Source: Halocaridina rubra
Taxonomy: Eukaryota; Arthropoda; Malacostraca; Decapoda; Atyidae
Length of the DNA: 64,000 nt
NCBI GenBank assembly: GCA_037179515.1
Contig: JAXCGZ010015157.1
Location: 62,001-126,000 of the forward strand
Reading direction: 5' to 3'
The notes under the pieces are model-generated. The model had not been told where the DNA came from. It saw only the letters and a program-made list of their open reading frames with translations, and ran no database searches. Positions within the stretch are counted from its first letter, which is position 1. Every line of letters begins with the position of its first letter. Position numbers and translations under genes: made by a program. Below, piece after piece: positions 1 through 12,240 of this stretch.

Positions 1-622
<622 letters not shown>

Positions 623-1029
623 TGTTACCCCAGTTATTCTCGCTTCTTGGTTCGCTTTCTCACTCTATCGCTTTTTTTTTGGATAAATTATTATTTTATT
701 TCATGGGTATATGCAAAAATATTAAAAAAAAAAATTCTCAGTATTTTCATTTTTTTTATTGAAAAAAACATATTTCATTATCTAATTGATAAAAAAAAAT
801 TATTTCCCAGCCTACGAATAATAAAATAGTAAAAAATAGTAAAAAACATAAATGTAGATAGATAGATAGATACGTTTATTGACCACCTCTTTTGAAAAGT
901 ACAGTATATTCTTTACAAAAGGAATATTTGGTCCAAATTACAATGAATAAATACAATAGATTTTGTACAATCATCAAATAAGTAGATGAATTTTAAATTA
1001 ATGTACATTGTACTAATAACTGAATGATA

Positions 1030-1520
1030 TACGTACGTACAGTATAACTCACAGTATTGCATCATACGAAATAGTGTTCAATAGCGTACAATGTATTGGG
1101 GTCGCAGCTACGTGACCTAGCATATATATTTATATTTCCAGTAGTTTCATGATTTTATTGAAAAAAAAAACGTATTTATTAGACTAAGAATAATAAAACA
1201 GTATAAAATAGTAAAAAACATAAATACTAACAGTATTGCAACATGTAAAATACGATACCGCTATCAGCGTTTTGGACAAAGACTCGTTCAGTCTAACTCA
1301 CGTTTTGCTTGTGTTCGATAGCGTACAATGTATTGGGGTCGAAGCTACGTGAGCTAGCATATATATTTATATTTCCAGTAGTTTCATGATTTTATTGATA
1401 AAAAAAAAACGTATTTCTTAGCCTAAGAATAATATAACAGTAAAAAAATAGTAAAAAACATAAATACTAACAGTATTGCAACATGTAAAATACGATACCG
1501 CTATCAGCGTTTCGGACAAA
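1030..1520 (+). repeat. ~238-bp tandem repeat inside Tigger-B
   Basis: The phrase CAATGTATTGGGGTCG occurs at about 1089 and 1327, 238 bp apart, with matching flanks including CAGTATTGCAACATGTAAAA at about 1230 and 1470. There are roughly two full units plus a partial third. No coding capacity was recognised. Confidence 0.85.
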
Positions 1521-1632
1521 GGCTTCCACCATCTTCCACTGTCTCGCCTCACTCGTGTGCGCCATTCATGTTGTGCTTATTATTATTATGTTTTGCTTGT
1601 GATTTTTTTACTCGCATATTTTAACCTTTGCA

Positions 1633-1782
1633 ATGCCTCCCAAGCATCCTTCATCTTCTAAGGCTTCTTGTAGTGAGCCTAAGTGGCAAAGGAAAATGTT
1701 AACCATTGTAGATAAAGTGAAACTCTTAGATATGTTGAAAGAAGGAAAAAAGTTTGTGGATGTCGGCCGCTATTTTACGTAA
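1633..1782 (+). pseudogene. Tigger transposase N-terminal remnant
   Basis: The 49-codon frame begins MPPKHPSSSKAS and continues with KMLTIVDKVKLLDMLKEGKK and VDVGRYF before a stop. This matches the start of Tigger/pogo transposases: a short basic serine-rich leader followed by the Psq-type helix-turn-helix of the CENP-B DNA-binding domain, which binds the element's ends. The frame is cut just where the recognition helix should continue, and nothing like the DDE catalytic core follows in this element. It is therefore a fossil of the parent of this non-autonomous family. The reading is too short to place in a named subfamily. Confidence 0.7.
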
Positions 1783-2057
1783 ACGTAAAAATTTTTGTAA
1801 AATACTGTACCTATGTATGTCAAGTCATCATCACCTCATTCATGGTAAGTTTTCCTATCACTTTCATAAAAAAATTACGTTGCTTGCAGTTATTTATAAT
1901 GTAAAGGGTGTTTTTTTAACAGTACAGGGAGGGTTTATACAGTGTAAACGTAAAAATACATTAAAATATCTATGTACATATAGGCTGATCCTACTCCGCG
2001 GATTTCCGGGTTCGCGCCGGGTCCTGGAACCGAACTACCACGATAAGTAAGGCAACA

Positions 2058-2062
<5 letters not shown>

Positions 2063-2147
<85 letters not shown>
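2063..2147. repeat. (TA)n microsatellite
   Basis: TA array of about 42 units directly right of the Tigger-B end; partner of the array at 517-619. Confidence 0.97.
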
Positions 2148-2695
<548 letters not shown>

Positions 2696-2869
2696 TTGAT
2701 GCTGGTGGCAGGCACAGCATCAAAGAATAGCCCCTACGTATTCCCTGCGTGTCGTAAGAGGCGACTAAAAGTGGACAGGGCGAGGGGACTAGGAATCCCC
2801 CCCTTGTATTAACTTCCTGCGAGACGTTAAAGAAGAAGGGGAGTAGAGGGGAGAAAAACTCTTCCCCAA

Positions 2870-3658
2870 ACTCTAGTCTTGGGGTGTCTAAATGTGCGTG
2901 GTTGCAGTACGATAGAGAGCAAAAGATGTGAGATTGGATATATATTTGGTAGGAGAAGGATGGATGTACTGGCATTGTGTGAGACGAAGATGAAAGGAAA
3001 AGGAGAAGTGGCATTTGGTAATGTGACAGGTAGGGTGTCTGGGGTTGAAAGGGGGAGAGCGAGAGAAGGTGTGGCATTATTGCTGAGTGAATGGATGGTA
3101 GATAAGGTAGTGGAATGGAAAGAAGTGTCATCTAGGCTGATGTGGGTGTGGGTTAGGATAGGTAGGGAATGTTGGGCTTTTGTTAGTGCGTAAGGGCCAG
3201 GATGTGAGAGAAGTGAGGAAGAGCGGGATGAATTCTGGAATGAGTTAACTAGGTGTGTGGATGGTCTGAGTAGCAGGAATTATGTAGTTGTGTTGGGTGA
3301 CTTGAATGCCAGAGTGGGTGATGGAGAGGCAGAAGGTGTTGCAGGAAAGAATGGGGTACCAGGTGGGAATGAGAGTGGCGAGAGACTGTTAGATATGTGT
3401 GTGGAGCGAGAGTTGGTGATAGGTAATAGTTTTTTCAAGAAGAAGTTAATAGATAAGTATACATGCATGAGAATGGCAAATGGAAGAGTGAAAGAAAGAG
3501 TATTGATGGATTATGTGTTGGTAGCAAAGAGCATGATTGGTACAGTGAAAGATGTACATGCATTTACGGGTGTGGCTGCTGGGATATCTGATCATTTTTT
3601 GGTTGAAGCAAACGTGGTAGTAGCAAAAGAGTGGGGGGATGTAGAAGGGAAATGGTGA
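2870..3658 (+). pseudogene. LINE endonuclease region
   Basis: Two consecutive open stretches (from about 2879 and 3257) carry the signatures of an exonuclease-endonuclease-phosphatase endonuclease, which nicks target DNA to prime reverse transcription. In order these are LNVRG, ALCETKMKG, GVALLLSEW, VVLGDLNARVG and ISDHFLVEA. The metal-binding and catalytic Asn, Glu, Asp-Asn and Asp-His positions look preserved. A stop near 3191 separates the two parts, so the reading frame is broken. The AG- and GT-rich, C-poor composition differs from the CR1-like LINEs in the window. The region between 3659 and 3907 continues as decayed linker coding sequence without recognisable motifs. Confidence 0.8.
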
Positions 3659-3907
3659 AGGTGGAAGAGTTGAAAAAGCCAGAGAAGAGACAGGAATATC
3701 AGGACAGGTTGAAAGTGGCATATGACACGGTGAAAGAAAGAGAAGTTGGGTGGCATGAGGAGGGCAGCGAGTGGTAGAATGAAGGTGGAAGAGAAAAAGA
3801 GGGCTTTTGAGGAATGGCTGCAGTGTAAAAGTAGGGAGAAGTATGAAAGATATAGGGAGAAAAATGTGGTAAGGAAGAGGAAGAGAAGAGGTTAGCAAAT
3901 GTTAGGT

Positions 3908-4108
3908 GGCTAGTACAGTGGTAACGCACTGGCTTCGCATTCGCGAGGTCGAAAGATCGGTTCCCGTCCAAGACCAAGAGTTTAAGCTGTTTACTGGCAG
4001 GAACTGCTGTGGTTGGACACCACAGTGGGGGGTTGGGGCTTGCCCTGGCTGACGAATACCCATTGTATTGAAATGGAAATAAAGTTTGTTTGTTTGTTTT
4101 GTTTGTTT
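3908..4108 (+). mobile_element. tRNA-derived SINE, copy 1
   Basis: Starts GGCTAGTACAGTGGTAACGC, which resembles an RNA polymerase III A box, followed by a tRNA-like body with a B-box-like GATCGGTTC. The tail CCCATTGTATTGAAATGG then GAAATAAAG runs into (TTTG)n. Further copies lie at 21.23 (minus), 28.1 (minus) and 59.05 kb (plus). The tail closely resembles the 3' end of the LINE at 21.67-26.5 kb. This copy interrupts the RTE-like LINE between its endonuclease and RT regions. Confidence 0.9.
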
Positions 4109-5241
4109 AGTAGGTCATATGAGGAGAATAAAAAGAAGTTTTGGAAAGAAGAGAGTAAGGAACGGTGGATCGAGGATGGAAGAGACACTGAAAGATGTGA
4201 ATGGACAGATGTTAAGAGGGAACGATGCAAGGAAAAGATGGGCAGAATATTTTGAGTGCTTGCTGAATGTTGAGGAAGATAGAGAGGCAGATATAGTGGC
4301 AGTGGGGGGTGTTCAAGTGCCAGTAATGGGAGATGCAAATGAGAGAGAGATTACTAGAGAGGAGGTGAAAAGGGCATTGTATGAAGCGAAAGCAAGTAAA
4401 GCACCTGGAATGGATGGTGTGAGAGCGGAGAGGTTGAAAGAAGGGGGTGTGACTGCACTGGAATGGTTAGTGAGAGTGTTTAATATATGCTTTATGTTGT
4501 CAATGGTGCCAGTGGAATGGGTGACTGCTTGTATAGTGCCCCTATACAAAGGTAAAGGAGATGTGTATGAATGCAGTAATTTTAGGGGTATAAGTTTGTT
4601 CAGTGTGGTAGGTAAAGTGTATGGTAGGATACTGGTTAATAGGATTAGGGATAAGACAGAAAATGTGATCGCAGAAGTGCAGAGTGGGTTTAGGAGAGGT
4701 AGAGGTTGTATAGATCAGATTTTTATAGTTAGGCAGTTATGTGAGACATATTTAGCAAAGGGTAAGGATGTGTATTTTGCATTTTTGGATCTGGAGAAAG
4801 CATATGATAGAGTTGATAGAGATGCAATGTGGAATGTGTTGAGATTATATGGAATTAATGGTAAATTGTTGCATGCAGTGAAGAGTTTGTATGAGGGCAG
4901 TAGAGCTTGTGTTAGGGTAGGGAATGAAGTGAGTGAGTGGTTTCCAGTGAGTGTGGAACTGAGACAGGGATGTGTGGTAGAGGTTTGAGAATGGTAGATG
5001 GGGATGATAACGAGTGTGGGAGCTGAATCAGTTGCTGTTTGCAGATGGTACTGTGGTGGTGGCAGATTCAGAGGAGAAGCTGTGTCAGTTAGTGTTAGAA
5101 TTTGGAATGGAGTGTGAGAGAAGGAAGTTGCGAGTGAATGTGGGAAAGAGTAAGGTTATGAGGTGTACAAGATATGAGGATGGTGCTGGTTTGAATGTTA
5201 TGTTGAATGGAGAGACACTTGAGGAAGTTGATCAGCTTAAG
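4109..5241 (+). pseudogene. RTE-like reverse transcriptase region
   Basis: Encodes recognisable non-LTR reverse transcriptase blocks: KASKAPGMDGVRAERLK, ACIVPLYKGKGD, NFRGISLFSVVGKVY, QSGFRRGRGCIDQIF, AFLDLEKAYDRVDRD (catalytic Asp), and ELRQGCV. A deletion at about 4978 removes the SPWLF-type block seen in the copy at 61.7 kb and shifts the frame. The active-site block follows as LLFADGTVVVADSEE, where the expected second Asp is Gly, so this copy is probably dead. The reading is broken at 5242 by a MITE at a TA dinucleotide within the LKY codons, and resumes at 6327. Confidence 0.85.
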
Positions 5242-5243
5242 TA

Positions 5244-6167
5244 TACCTAGTTCTCAGAATAACGCCTACATAGGTTCTCAGAAGTGTCGGGTAAATGGAA
5301 AATTGCGTGAAAAAACGAGTCATTTTCCATAGGAAACAACGATAAAGGGCATAAATACGTTCCAAACCTTACATAGACAAATCATACCAAAGATATAAGA
5401 TAAGTAAAAAACATATTTTATTACTACATAGCAAAGCAGAAAGCCCTGCATCTATTTTTAAGAGTATACAAAAGATATTCATATTCACTTTACAGCTAGA
5501 AATTAACATACATTACTGTACTGTACAGGTACTCTATTATGCAGTGGGCAACAGTCATACAGTACACTGGGAAAAGCATGGTGGCCGTGAGCAAGTAACT
5601 TATGCGGTAGAAGAGGAGGAGGATGCAGGAGAACGAACCTCTATCTGCAAATGTAAACAAAGATAAAATAAAAATTATAAATAACCAAAGCAAGACTAAA
5701 AAACGAAAAAAACATTAAATATGCAATGCCTAAATCTACCATATGACAGATTAAAAAAACTTAATCTACATTCTCTAGAGAGGCACAGAGTTAGGGGGGA
5801 TATGATTGAGGTGTATAAATGGTTTAAAGGGATTAACAAGGGTGATATTAATAAAGTTTTCAAACTTCATGATCAAACCAGAACTCGTAATGGGTAATGG
5901 ATTTAAGCTTGATAAATTTAGGTTTAGAAGGGAAATTGGTGAAAATCGGCTTGGTAATACCGTAGAGTAGCTGATGCATGGAACAGGATTCCTAGTAGGA
6001 TAATAAATGCCAAAACCTTAGACACCTTCAAATGTAGACTAGATAGACATATGACAGAGGTAGGGTGGGTGTATATATAATGTATAATGATGATGATCTT
6101 TTCTTATCGTAATCCTTTTTGTACTCGTGGAAGAAGCGTCCGCGAGTGCTTATTTACTTTAAAATAA

Positions 6168-6210
<43 letters not shown>

Positions 6211-6324
6211 TTTTTTTTTGGGGGGGGGGATTATTCGCGAAATTCAAATTTTTTTTACTATTATTTTTGGAGGCGTTATTGCAATTTCGTGGATAAAAAA
6301 ATCGCGCATAAAAGGAACAAGGTG
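5244..6324 (+). mobile_element. Tigger-C type MITE, copy with captured LINE tail (1)
   Basis: The left end TACCTAGTTCTC and the right end GGAACAAGGTG are imperfect inverted termini, flanked by TA at 5242-5243 and 6325-6326. Removing it rejoins the interrupted LINE reading frame to within one base. A sister copy at 15302-16352 has the same order: terminus, ~180-bp AT-rich spacer, transposase-derived fragment, LINE C-terminal fragment, (TA)n, second terminus. It also contains (TA)n at 6169-6205 and a G-run at about 6220. No transposase reading frame remains. Confidence 0.9.
5725..6060 (+). pseudogene. LINE RT C-terminal fragment carried in MITE
   Basis: Reading across frameshifts gives LNLPYDRLKKLNLHSLERR, RGDMIEVYKWFKGIN, a DQTRTRN block and a DTFKCRLDRHM ending. 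This is the conserved C-terminal domain that follows the RT in CR1-like LINEs. Exactly the same piece is present in the sister MITE at 15.79-16.04 kb, so it was captured once and then carried by the transposon. It has several stops and no start, and is not expected to be expressed as protein. Confidence 0.8.
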
Positions 6325-6326
6325 TA

Positions 6327-6890
6327 TTTAGCTCGGTCATAGCTGCAATTGGTGGAGTGGAAGCAGATGTGTGTCACAGAGTGAATGAAGGACGTAAAGT
6401 GTTGGGTTCGTTGAAAGGAGTGATGAAGAACAGAGGGTTGGAAATGAATGTTAATAAAGTTTTGTATGAGAAAGTGGTTGTGCCAACTGTGATGTATGGA
6501 TCAGAGTTATGGGGTATGAAAGTAAGTGAGAGACGGAAACTAAATGTGTTTGAGATGAAATGCCTGAGGAGTATGATTGGTGGATCTCAGTTGGATAGGG
6601 TTAGGAATGAAGTGGTGAGAGCAAAAACGGGTGTGAGGAGAGAAATTGCAGCCAGAGTAGATACGAATGTTCTGAGATGGTTTGGCCATGTGGAAAGGAT
6701 GGATGATGAAAGACTGCTGAAAAAGGTGATGAATGCGAGAGTTGATGGGAAAAATGCTAGAGGGAGGCCTAGGCTTGGGTGGATGGATGGAGTAAGGAGA
6801 GCCCTGAATGATAGGAGGATGGATGTGAGGGAAGCAACCGAGCGTGCTAGGAATAGGAATGAGTGGCGAGTGATTGTGACGCAGCTCTGA
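6327..6890 (+). pseudogene. RTE-like LINE C-terminal region
   Basis: This is the continuation of the LINE after the MITE. The open frame contains EADVCHRVNEGRKVLG, VMYGSELWGMK, MKCLRSMIG, VLRWFGHVERMDDERL and ARGRPRLGWMDGVRR. These are the thumb and C-terminal motifs found after the RT core in RTE-type elements. It ends at a stop at 6888-6890. Next to the MITE one base is missing relative to the copy at 62.03 kb, so the first codons are out of frame with the upstream part. The 3' UTR runs to about 7130. Confidence 0.85.
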
Positions 6891-7134
6891 AGGGCATCTG
6901 CTGTTACCACGGGGCTGCATCTTACAGAGGTAGCCCTGTGGAAGGGGCAGTAGTGAAGCGGCACAGGTTGTGGAAGAGCAGGGAGGATGGGCTGTGCCAC
7001 TCCAGCAGTGCCATCGGAACGGTCGCTAGCTCCTTCGTCATTGCCCATAGAGCAAAGTAATCCCCTTATTGTTTTCTTTTTTTTATGTCAGCTACCCCCC
7101 AATTAAAGGGGGAAACAGCCAAGGTAGGTAGATA

Positions 7135-7141
7135 GATAGAA

Positions 7142-7198
<57 letters not shown>

Positions 7199-7214
7199 GA
7201 ATAATAATAACAAC

Positions 7215-7247
<33 letters not shown>

Positions 7248-7651
7248 CTCCACAATCATCATCAAAGGAAAATTATTGTTGCCAATACTAATAATAATAA
7301 TGATAATAATAATAATACTAATACTAATAATAATAATAATAATAATAATAAGATCTAAGGGGAATTTTTGGAATAAACATCATGAAAGTAATGCGGAGGT
7401 ATATTAAAATCCAGCAGTTAATATTCATTACACATCTTTTATAATCCCTTCACATCTGACAGGTCATTACTCTCTAAATCTCTGTTTCTCTTTACTTTAT
7501 GTATTCTTCATGTCCAGACCCGATAAAGGCTGTTTTATGTTATTATTTTTTGGCCCGTCCTGGTGTCACAATCATTTAATTACCCCCCCCCGCAAAAAAA
7601 AATCTGCGATGCACTGAATTTGAGATAGGTGACAGTGATATAGCGAGGGAA

Positions 7652-7660
<9 letters not shown>
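7135..7660 (-). repeat. (AAT)n plus Tigger-A right half
   Basis: An (AAT)n tract at 7140-7355 surrounds the short core CTCCACAATCATCATC common to all Tigger-A copies, followed by the right arm and a degraded terminus ending GCGAGGGAACAC next to TA. The left half is missing, so this is a truncated fold-back copy abutting the tail of the RTE-like LINE. Confidence 0.8.

Positions 7661-7686
<26 letters not shown>
7654..7686. repeat. (TA)n microsatellite
   Basis: About 16 TA units between the Tigger-A terminus and the broken 3' side of the CR1-like LINE. Confidence 0.95.
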
Positions 7687-7689
<3 letters not shown>

Positions 7690-10200
7690 GGGGCTGCATA
7701 TTCGAGTTTTGGCCTCACATAGGTTACATAAATATTTCTGAACATTTCCTTGTCCATGTGCCTGAAGGCTACCCTTACATTTGATAAGAATGCATATGCT
7801 GCCCTTACTACGCCATTTATATGTATTTCTGGAGACAAATCTGCCAATATGTTTACTCCTAGATCTCTCTCATTTTCTGTCTCCTGAAGTTGTACTCCAG
7901 CCACCGAGTAGTCAAGCTTGGGCCTTCTTGCACTTGTACCCATTCTCATTACCTTACATTTTGAGGTATTGAATTTCATTAGCCACTTTTCTGACCACTC
8001 ATGCAGATTATTTAGATCCTCCTGAAGTTCTCTACCATTGTTCTCGTTTTTTACTTTCTTCACAATCTTTGCATCATCTGCAAACATATTCATGAATGAA
8101 TTTACAGACTCTGGTAGGTCATTTACATATACAAGGAACAAAAGTGGCCCTAAAACTGAACCCTGTGGAACTCCACTACTAACTCTTCTCCATTCAGACA
8201 CTGAGTGTCTTACTCTAACCCTCTGTTCCCTTCCTTCTAAGTAAGTTTTTATCCATTCCAAGACATTTCCACCTATTCTAGCCATTGATTGCAGCTTCCT
8301 AATAAGTCTCCCATGTGGAACAGTGTCAAACGCTTTCTGGAAGTCTAGGAATATGCAATCTGCCCAGCCCTCTCTTTCCTGTAAGATTTGGCTTACCTCA
8401 TCATAAAATTCTAATAAGTTTGTTACTGTTGATCTTCCTTCTCTGAAGCCATGTTGCCTCACTGACAAAAAGTTGAAGGATTCCAAGTGAAGAGAGATAT
8501 GTTTCCTTAGTAGTTTCTCCATAACTTTGCAAACTATGCTGGTCAAGGAAACTGGTCTATAGTTCAGAGCCGTATCCCTCCTTCCCTTTTTGAAGATAGG
8601 TATCACATTTGCTTGTTTCCAGCATCTTGGAATCTCCCCCGACTCCAATGACTCCTTAAATATGATACTTAGTGCCACTGATATTGTGTTTGCGCATTTT
8701 TTAAGCACATGAGGGGATATGTCATCAGGACCTGTAGCTTTATGAACATCTAAATCCATCAGCGCTTTGCATACCTCTGTGGCTGTAAGGTTGATGTTCT
8801 CTAATACCGGCCCTTGAGCTTCTATCACTGCAATCTGAGGGGGTGGGGTATTTTCTACTGTAAATACTGACTGAAACTCCTTGCTCAATTCTTTGCAGAT
8901 CTCTTCGTCCGTCTCAGTGATGCTTCCATCCGCTCTCTTTAGCCTTAAAACCTGTTCTTTTACCTTCAGTTTTCCTCTGATAAAGCTGTGGAAAAGCTTG
9001 GGATTTTCTTTCGCCTTCCTGGTGATGTCCCTCTCATAATTTTTCTCTGCCTCTCTCCTTTTACTTAGGTAGTCATTTCTTGCTCTTTTGTAGGTTTGCC
9101 AGGCATTTATGTTTTTTCTCCTCCTATACCTTTTCCAGCATTTGTCTCTCCACTCCTTAGCTCTTTTACACCCATTATCGAACCATTTCTCTCTGGCATG
9201 AATTACACCTACTTTGGTGACAGGTATGCAGCAATCTACAATCTTCCCATATTTCTCACAAAAGATGTCATACATTTCTTGTACAGATTTGTTGTAAAAT
9301 AAGGTTCTCCAGTCAATAACTGCAAAAAGCTCATTCATTTTGATGTAATCTCCTTTCTGATAGTTCCTCCTCATGTCCTCAGTGCCTCTACTCTCAGGAA
9401 GAATGTCTTCAATGATATACTCCATCAACAACACACAGTGGTCACTCTTTCCAATTGGTGGTTCATACTCAATATTTTCAATATCCAACACATTATCTGT
9501 GAACACCAGATCAAGTAGTGATGGCTCATCCCCACCCCTGGCTCTTGTTGGTTCCATTACATGTTGGTGTAGGAAATTCCCTTGTACGCAATCTAGGAAT
9601 CTTGCCCCAAAGGAGTCCTCACCACTGTGTGGGTCAAGATTTATCCAATCTATCTCTTTATGATTAAAGTCTCCCATAATCAAAATCCTACATTTTTTCT
9701 CCCGCGCCATGTTAACAACTGAGTTTATGACTTCAATCGTACCTATATGACTTTCCTCATAAATTTCAAGCCTATTTTGGTTCCTTGGTGGGTTGTATAC
9801 AACAGTTATTATAATGCTCTCTGACCCAGTATTTATGCGAGCAACAAGAAATTCCCTGAACTCACTTTCTATAGCCAAGTTTATCTCTTCAACTTGAATC
9901 CTCTCACTTATGAGCAGTGCTATCCCTCCACCAGTCCTCTCAGATCTTTCGACCCTTAGTATTCTGAAGCCCTTAGGAAAAACTGTGACACTGTTTATGT
10001 CCTCACTCAACTTAGTCTCTGTAATTGCTACTATATCTGCTTTACTGTTGTGAATCCTATCTTTTAATTCTACTGCCTTACCAGCTAATCCATCAGCATT
10101 TGTGTATAACAATCTTAATGAGGCCCCATCCCCTGATCTTCTGTCATTATCTTCTTTATCTCCCCTTTGTCTGGAAGTATTCCGTAACGAAAATTTACGG
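7687..10200 (-). pseudogene. CR1-like LINE ORF2 (endonuclease-RT), 3'-truncated
   Basis: One uninterrupted frame of about 830 codons. The endonuclease comes first: LLYTNADGLAGKA, ITETKLSED, GGGIALLIS, VVYNPPRN, MGDFNHKEIDW, KSDHCVLLM. A linker follows, then the reverse transcriptase: NVIPIFKKGRRD, NYRPVSLTSIVCKVMEKL, QHGFREGRS, FLDFQKAFDTVP, SSGVPQGSVLGPLLF and the active site MFADDAKIV. It then runs to YVRPKLEYAAPF and stops dead at a (TA)n array, losing the C-terminal domain present in the copies at 59.4 and 62.4 kb. All visible catalytic residues are intact, the best preserved coding region in the window. The upstream frame is open to about 10190 without an obvious start. Confidence 0.9.
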
Positions 10201-10206
10201 AGGGAA

Positions 10207-10208
<2 letters not shown>

Positions 10209-10275
<67 letters not shown>
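10209..10275. repeat. (TA)n microsatellite
   Basis: About 33 TA units between the 5' side of the LINE and the next element. Confidence 0.97.
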
Positions 10276-10278
<3 letters not shown>

Positions 10279-11073
10279 TCACCTCGATGCTTACGCAAAA
10301 TTGGAATAACGTGTCTGGAAAATACTTAGTAAAAAAAAAATTTAATTCCGCAAATGTTTTACGTGTTTTTTATGTTATATCTTTAATACTGTACTACATT
10401 ATTATATTCAGGCTTTGCATAATAAAAGAGAGTGAGTTTTCTAGTCTTGCTTTTGTTCACTTTTTTATTTTATCTTTATTTACGTTTGCAGCTAAGTGTT
10501 TGTTCTACCGTTTCCCCCTCCTCCTATCCTACCACTAAACTCAGTGAATAGAATGTGTTTTATATTTTCTTTTTACAGCAATTCAGGCATTGCATAATGA
10601 AAAAAAAAATTTAGTTTTCTAGTCTTGCTTTTATTGATTTCTTTTATTTTTATCTATGTTTAGGTTTGCAGATAGGGGTTCGTTCTCCCACTTCCCCCTC
10701 CTCTTCTACAGATTAAGTCATGTGCTCACCGCCACCATGCATGTCTCAGTATGCCTGTTGCCCACCGCATAATAGAGTGCGTTAATTTGTTTACTGTACA
10801 GTATTTATTTGTAAATCTGTATATCTTTAATGCTGAACACTTTGTACTTTAATATACATAACTACAGGTAATTCAGCTTTGTTATATAATTGTAAAATAT
10901 GTTTTACTTATCTTACTTCTTTGGCATAGTGTGTTTATGTACGGTAGTGGACTGTATCTATGCATATTACCATTATTCCTTATGGAAATTGACTATTTAA
11001 ATTACACATAATTTATATTTATATTACACGAGCCTTTTGAGAACCTATCCTCGTGTTATTTCGAGAGGTACAA

Positions 11074-11074
<1 letters not shown>
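10276..11074 (-). mobile_element. Tigger-C type MITE
   Basis: Left end near CAGTCACCTCGATGC with AAAATTGGAATAACG just inside; right end GAACCTATCCTCGTG then GAGAGGTACAAG. These match, in reverse, the right and left ends of the copies at 5.24 and 15.30 kb. Both sides abut (TA)n. The interior contains two partial repeats of the GTTTGCAGATAGGGGTTCGT segment seen in all Tigger-C copies. No coding frame. Confidence 0.8.

Positions 11075-11148
<74 letters not shown>
11075..11148. repeat. (TA)n microsatellite
   Basis: About 36 TA units separating two Tigger-C type MITEs. Confidence 0.97.
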
Positions 11149-11151
<3 letters not shown>

Positions 11152-11786
11152 GACTCGCATTTTATGCGTTGCTATAATATGCAAAATTGGAACAACGCCT
11201 CAAAAAATAATAGTAAAATAAATACAAAATGCGCGAGATACGCATGTGAGCTCGAGAAAAAGCAAAATAAATGGCTGTTTAGTAACTAAGCGACCGCCTC
11301 TGCTGCAGTTTCTCACCATGCTGCCATGTGCTTCAGTCTCTCTACACCCAGTATTAATCCCAACAACAACTAGTGGTTTGCTCTCCCCCTCCCTCCTCGT
11401 CTTCTCCTCCCTCTCCTACCGCTTAAGTCTCCTCCTCCTTTTCCTACCCTTATGTCATCTTTGTTTACGTTTGCTGATAAGGGTTTGTTCACAGGGTGCA
11501 TTAATTTTTTTTGCTGTACCGTATTTATTTGTAAATCTGTATATCTTTTATAATGTACACTATTTGCATGTTAAAATACATAACTATAGGTCTTTCAGCT
11601 TTGTTATGTACTTATAAAAAATGTTTTACTTATCTTATATCTTTGCATAGTGTGTTTATGTACGAATGTGAAACGTATATATGGCTATTATCATTGTTTC
11701 TTATGGTAAATGACTGGGTACATTACGCGAATTTTACATTACACGTCACTTCTGAGAACCTATCCTCGCGTTGTTCCAAGAGGTGA

Positions 11787-11787
<1 letters not shown>
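11149..11787 (-). mobile_element. Tigger-C type MITE
   Basis: Left end GTCGACTCGCATTTTATGCG with TTGGAACAACGCC inside, right end GAGAACCTATCCTCGCG then CCAAGAGGTGAG, same orientation as the preceding copy. Shares its right 300 bp with that copy and with 17.3-17.69 kb. Flanked on both sides by (TA)n. Non-coding. Confidence 0.8.

Positions 11788-11884
<97 letters not shown>
11788..11884. repeat. (TA)n microsatellite
   Basis: TA array with one imperfect unit near 11860, between the MITE and the left arm of a long fold-back element. Confidence 0.97.
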
Positions 11885-12240
11885 GTTCACGAGAAACACG
11901 TGAATATTGTGAATTTGTGAAAGGTTATGGCTATATAAGGAAGTGAGAGAAATTTTGAGTGCATTGTACTTTCAAGTGTATTACTTATCCTCAGAGGAAT
12001 CTGATTTGTACAAATGAATGACCCGATATATACAAGCAGAAAAGAGGAGAAAAAAGAATTCAGCAACCCATCTTAGGAAATCATGTCCTAGGCCATACCA
12101 CCACATGTTTTATGAGTTTGGTGAAGGTGTGAATACCAAGTAAATTATATACGGTCAGTGGTAGGAGGAAACGGGAACATATTAAATTGCTAAAAATAGC
12201 AGTAACAATGAACAAAACACACTAAATTTTATAATAATAA
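11885..12240 (+). repeat. Left arm of a long fold-back element
   Basis: This arm is repeated inverted on the right, but in pieces: 16355-16398, 15236-15300 and 13586-13744 together reconstitute it in reverse order. Matching landmarks include GAAATTTTGAG, CAGAGGAATCT, ACAAATGAATGA, AGGAGAAAAAAG, CATGTCCTAGGCCATACCA and GTGAATACCAAGTAAATT. The uninterrupted arm has only about three TA units where the right arm carries (TA)n-element-(TA)n. Confidence 0.85.

Larger units (their letters stand above)
2696..7130 (+). mobile_element. RTE-like LINE, copy 1 (interrupted)
   Basis: A long non-LTR retrotransposon on the plus strand with a leader from about 2696, an apurinic-type endonuclease region, a reverse transcriptase region, a C-terminal region ending near 6890, and a 3' UTR ending in a TAGG/TAGA-type short repeat near 7110-7140. 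A SINE (3908-4108) and a MITE (5244-6324) are inserted in it. Two further fragments of the same family lie at 60.17-61.51 kb (minus) and 61.61-62.08 kb (plus). The clade is inferred from the RT motifs and the C-terminal WFGHVERM and GRPRLGW motifs; a related clade is possible. Confidence 0.85.

Noticed and set aside
7572..7686. C-terminal extension of the LINE protein beyond PKLEYAAPF
   Set aside because: The frame runs into (TA)n and fold-back sequence. Sister copies show the real continuation is WNPHLKKH, so the extension is fortuitous.
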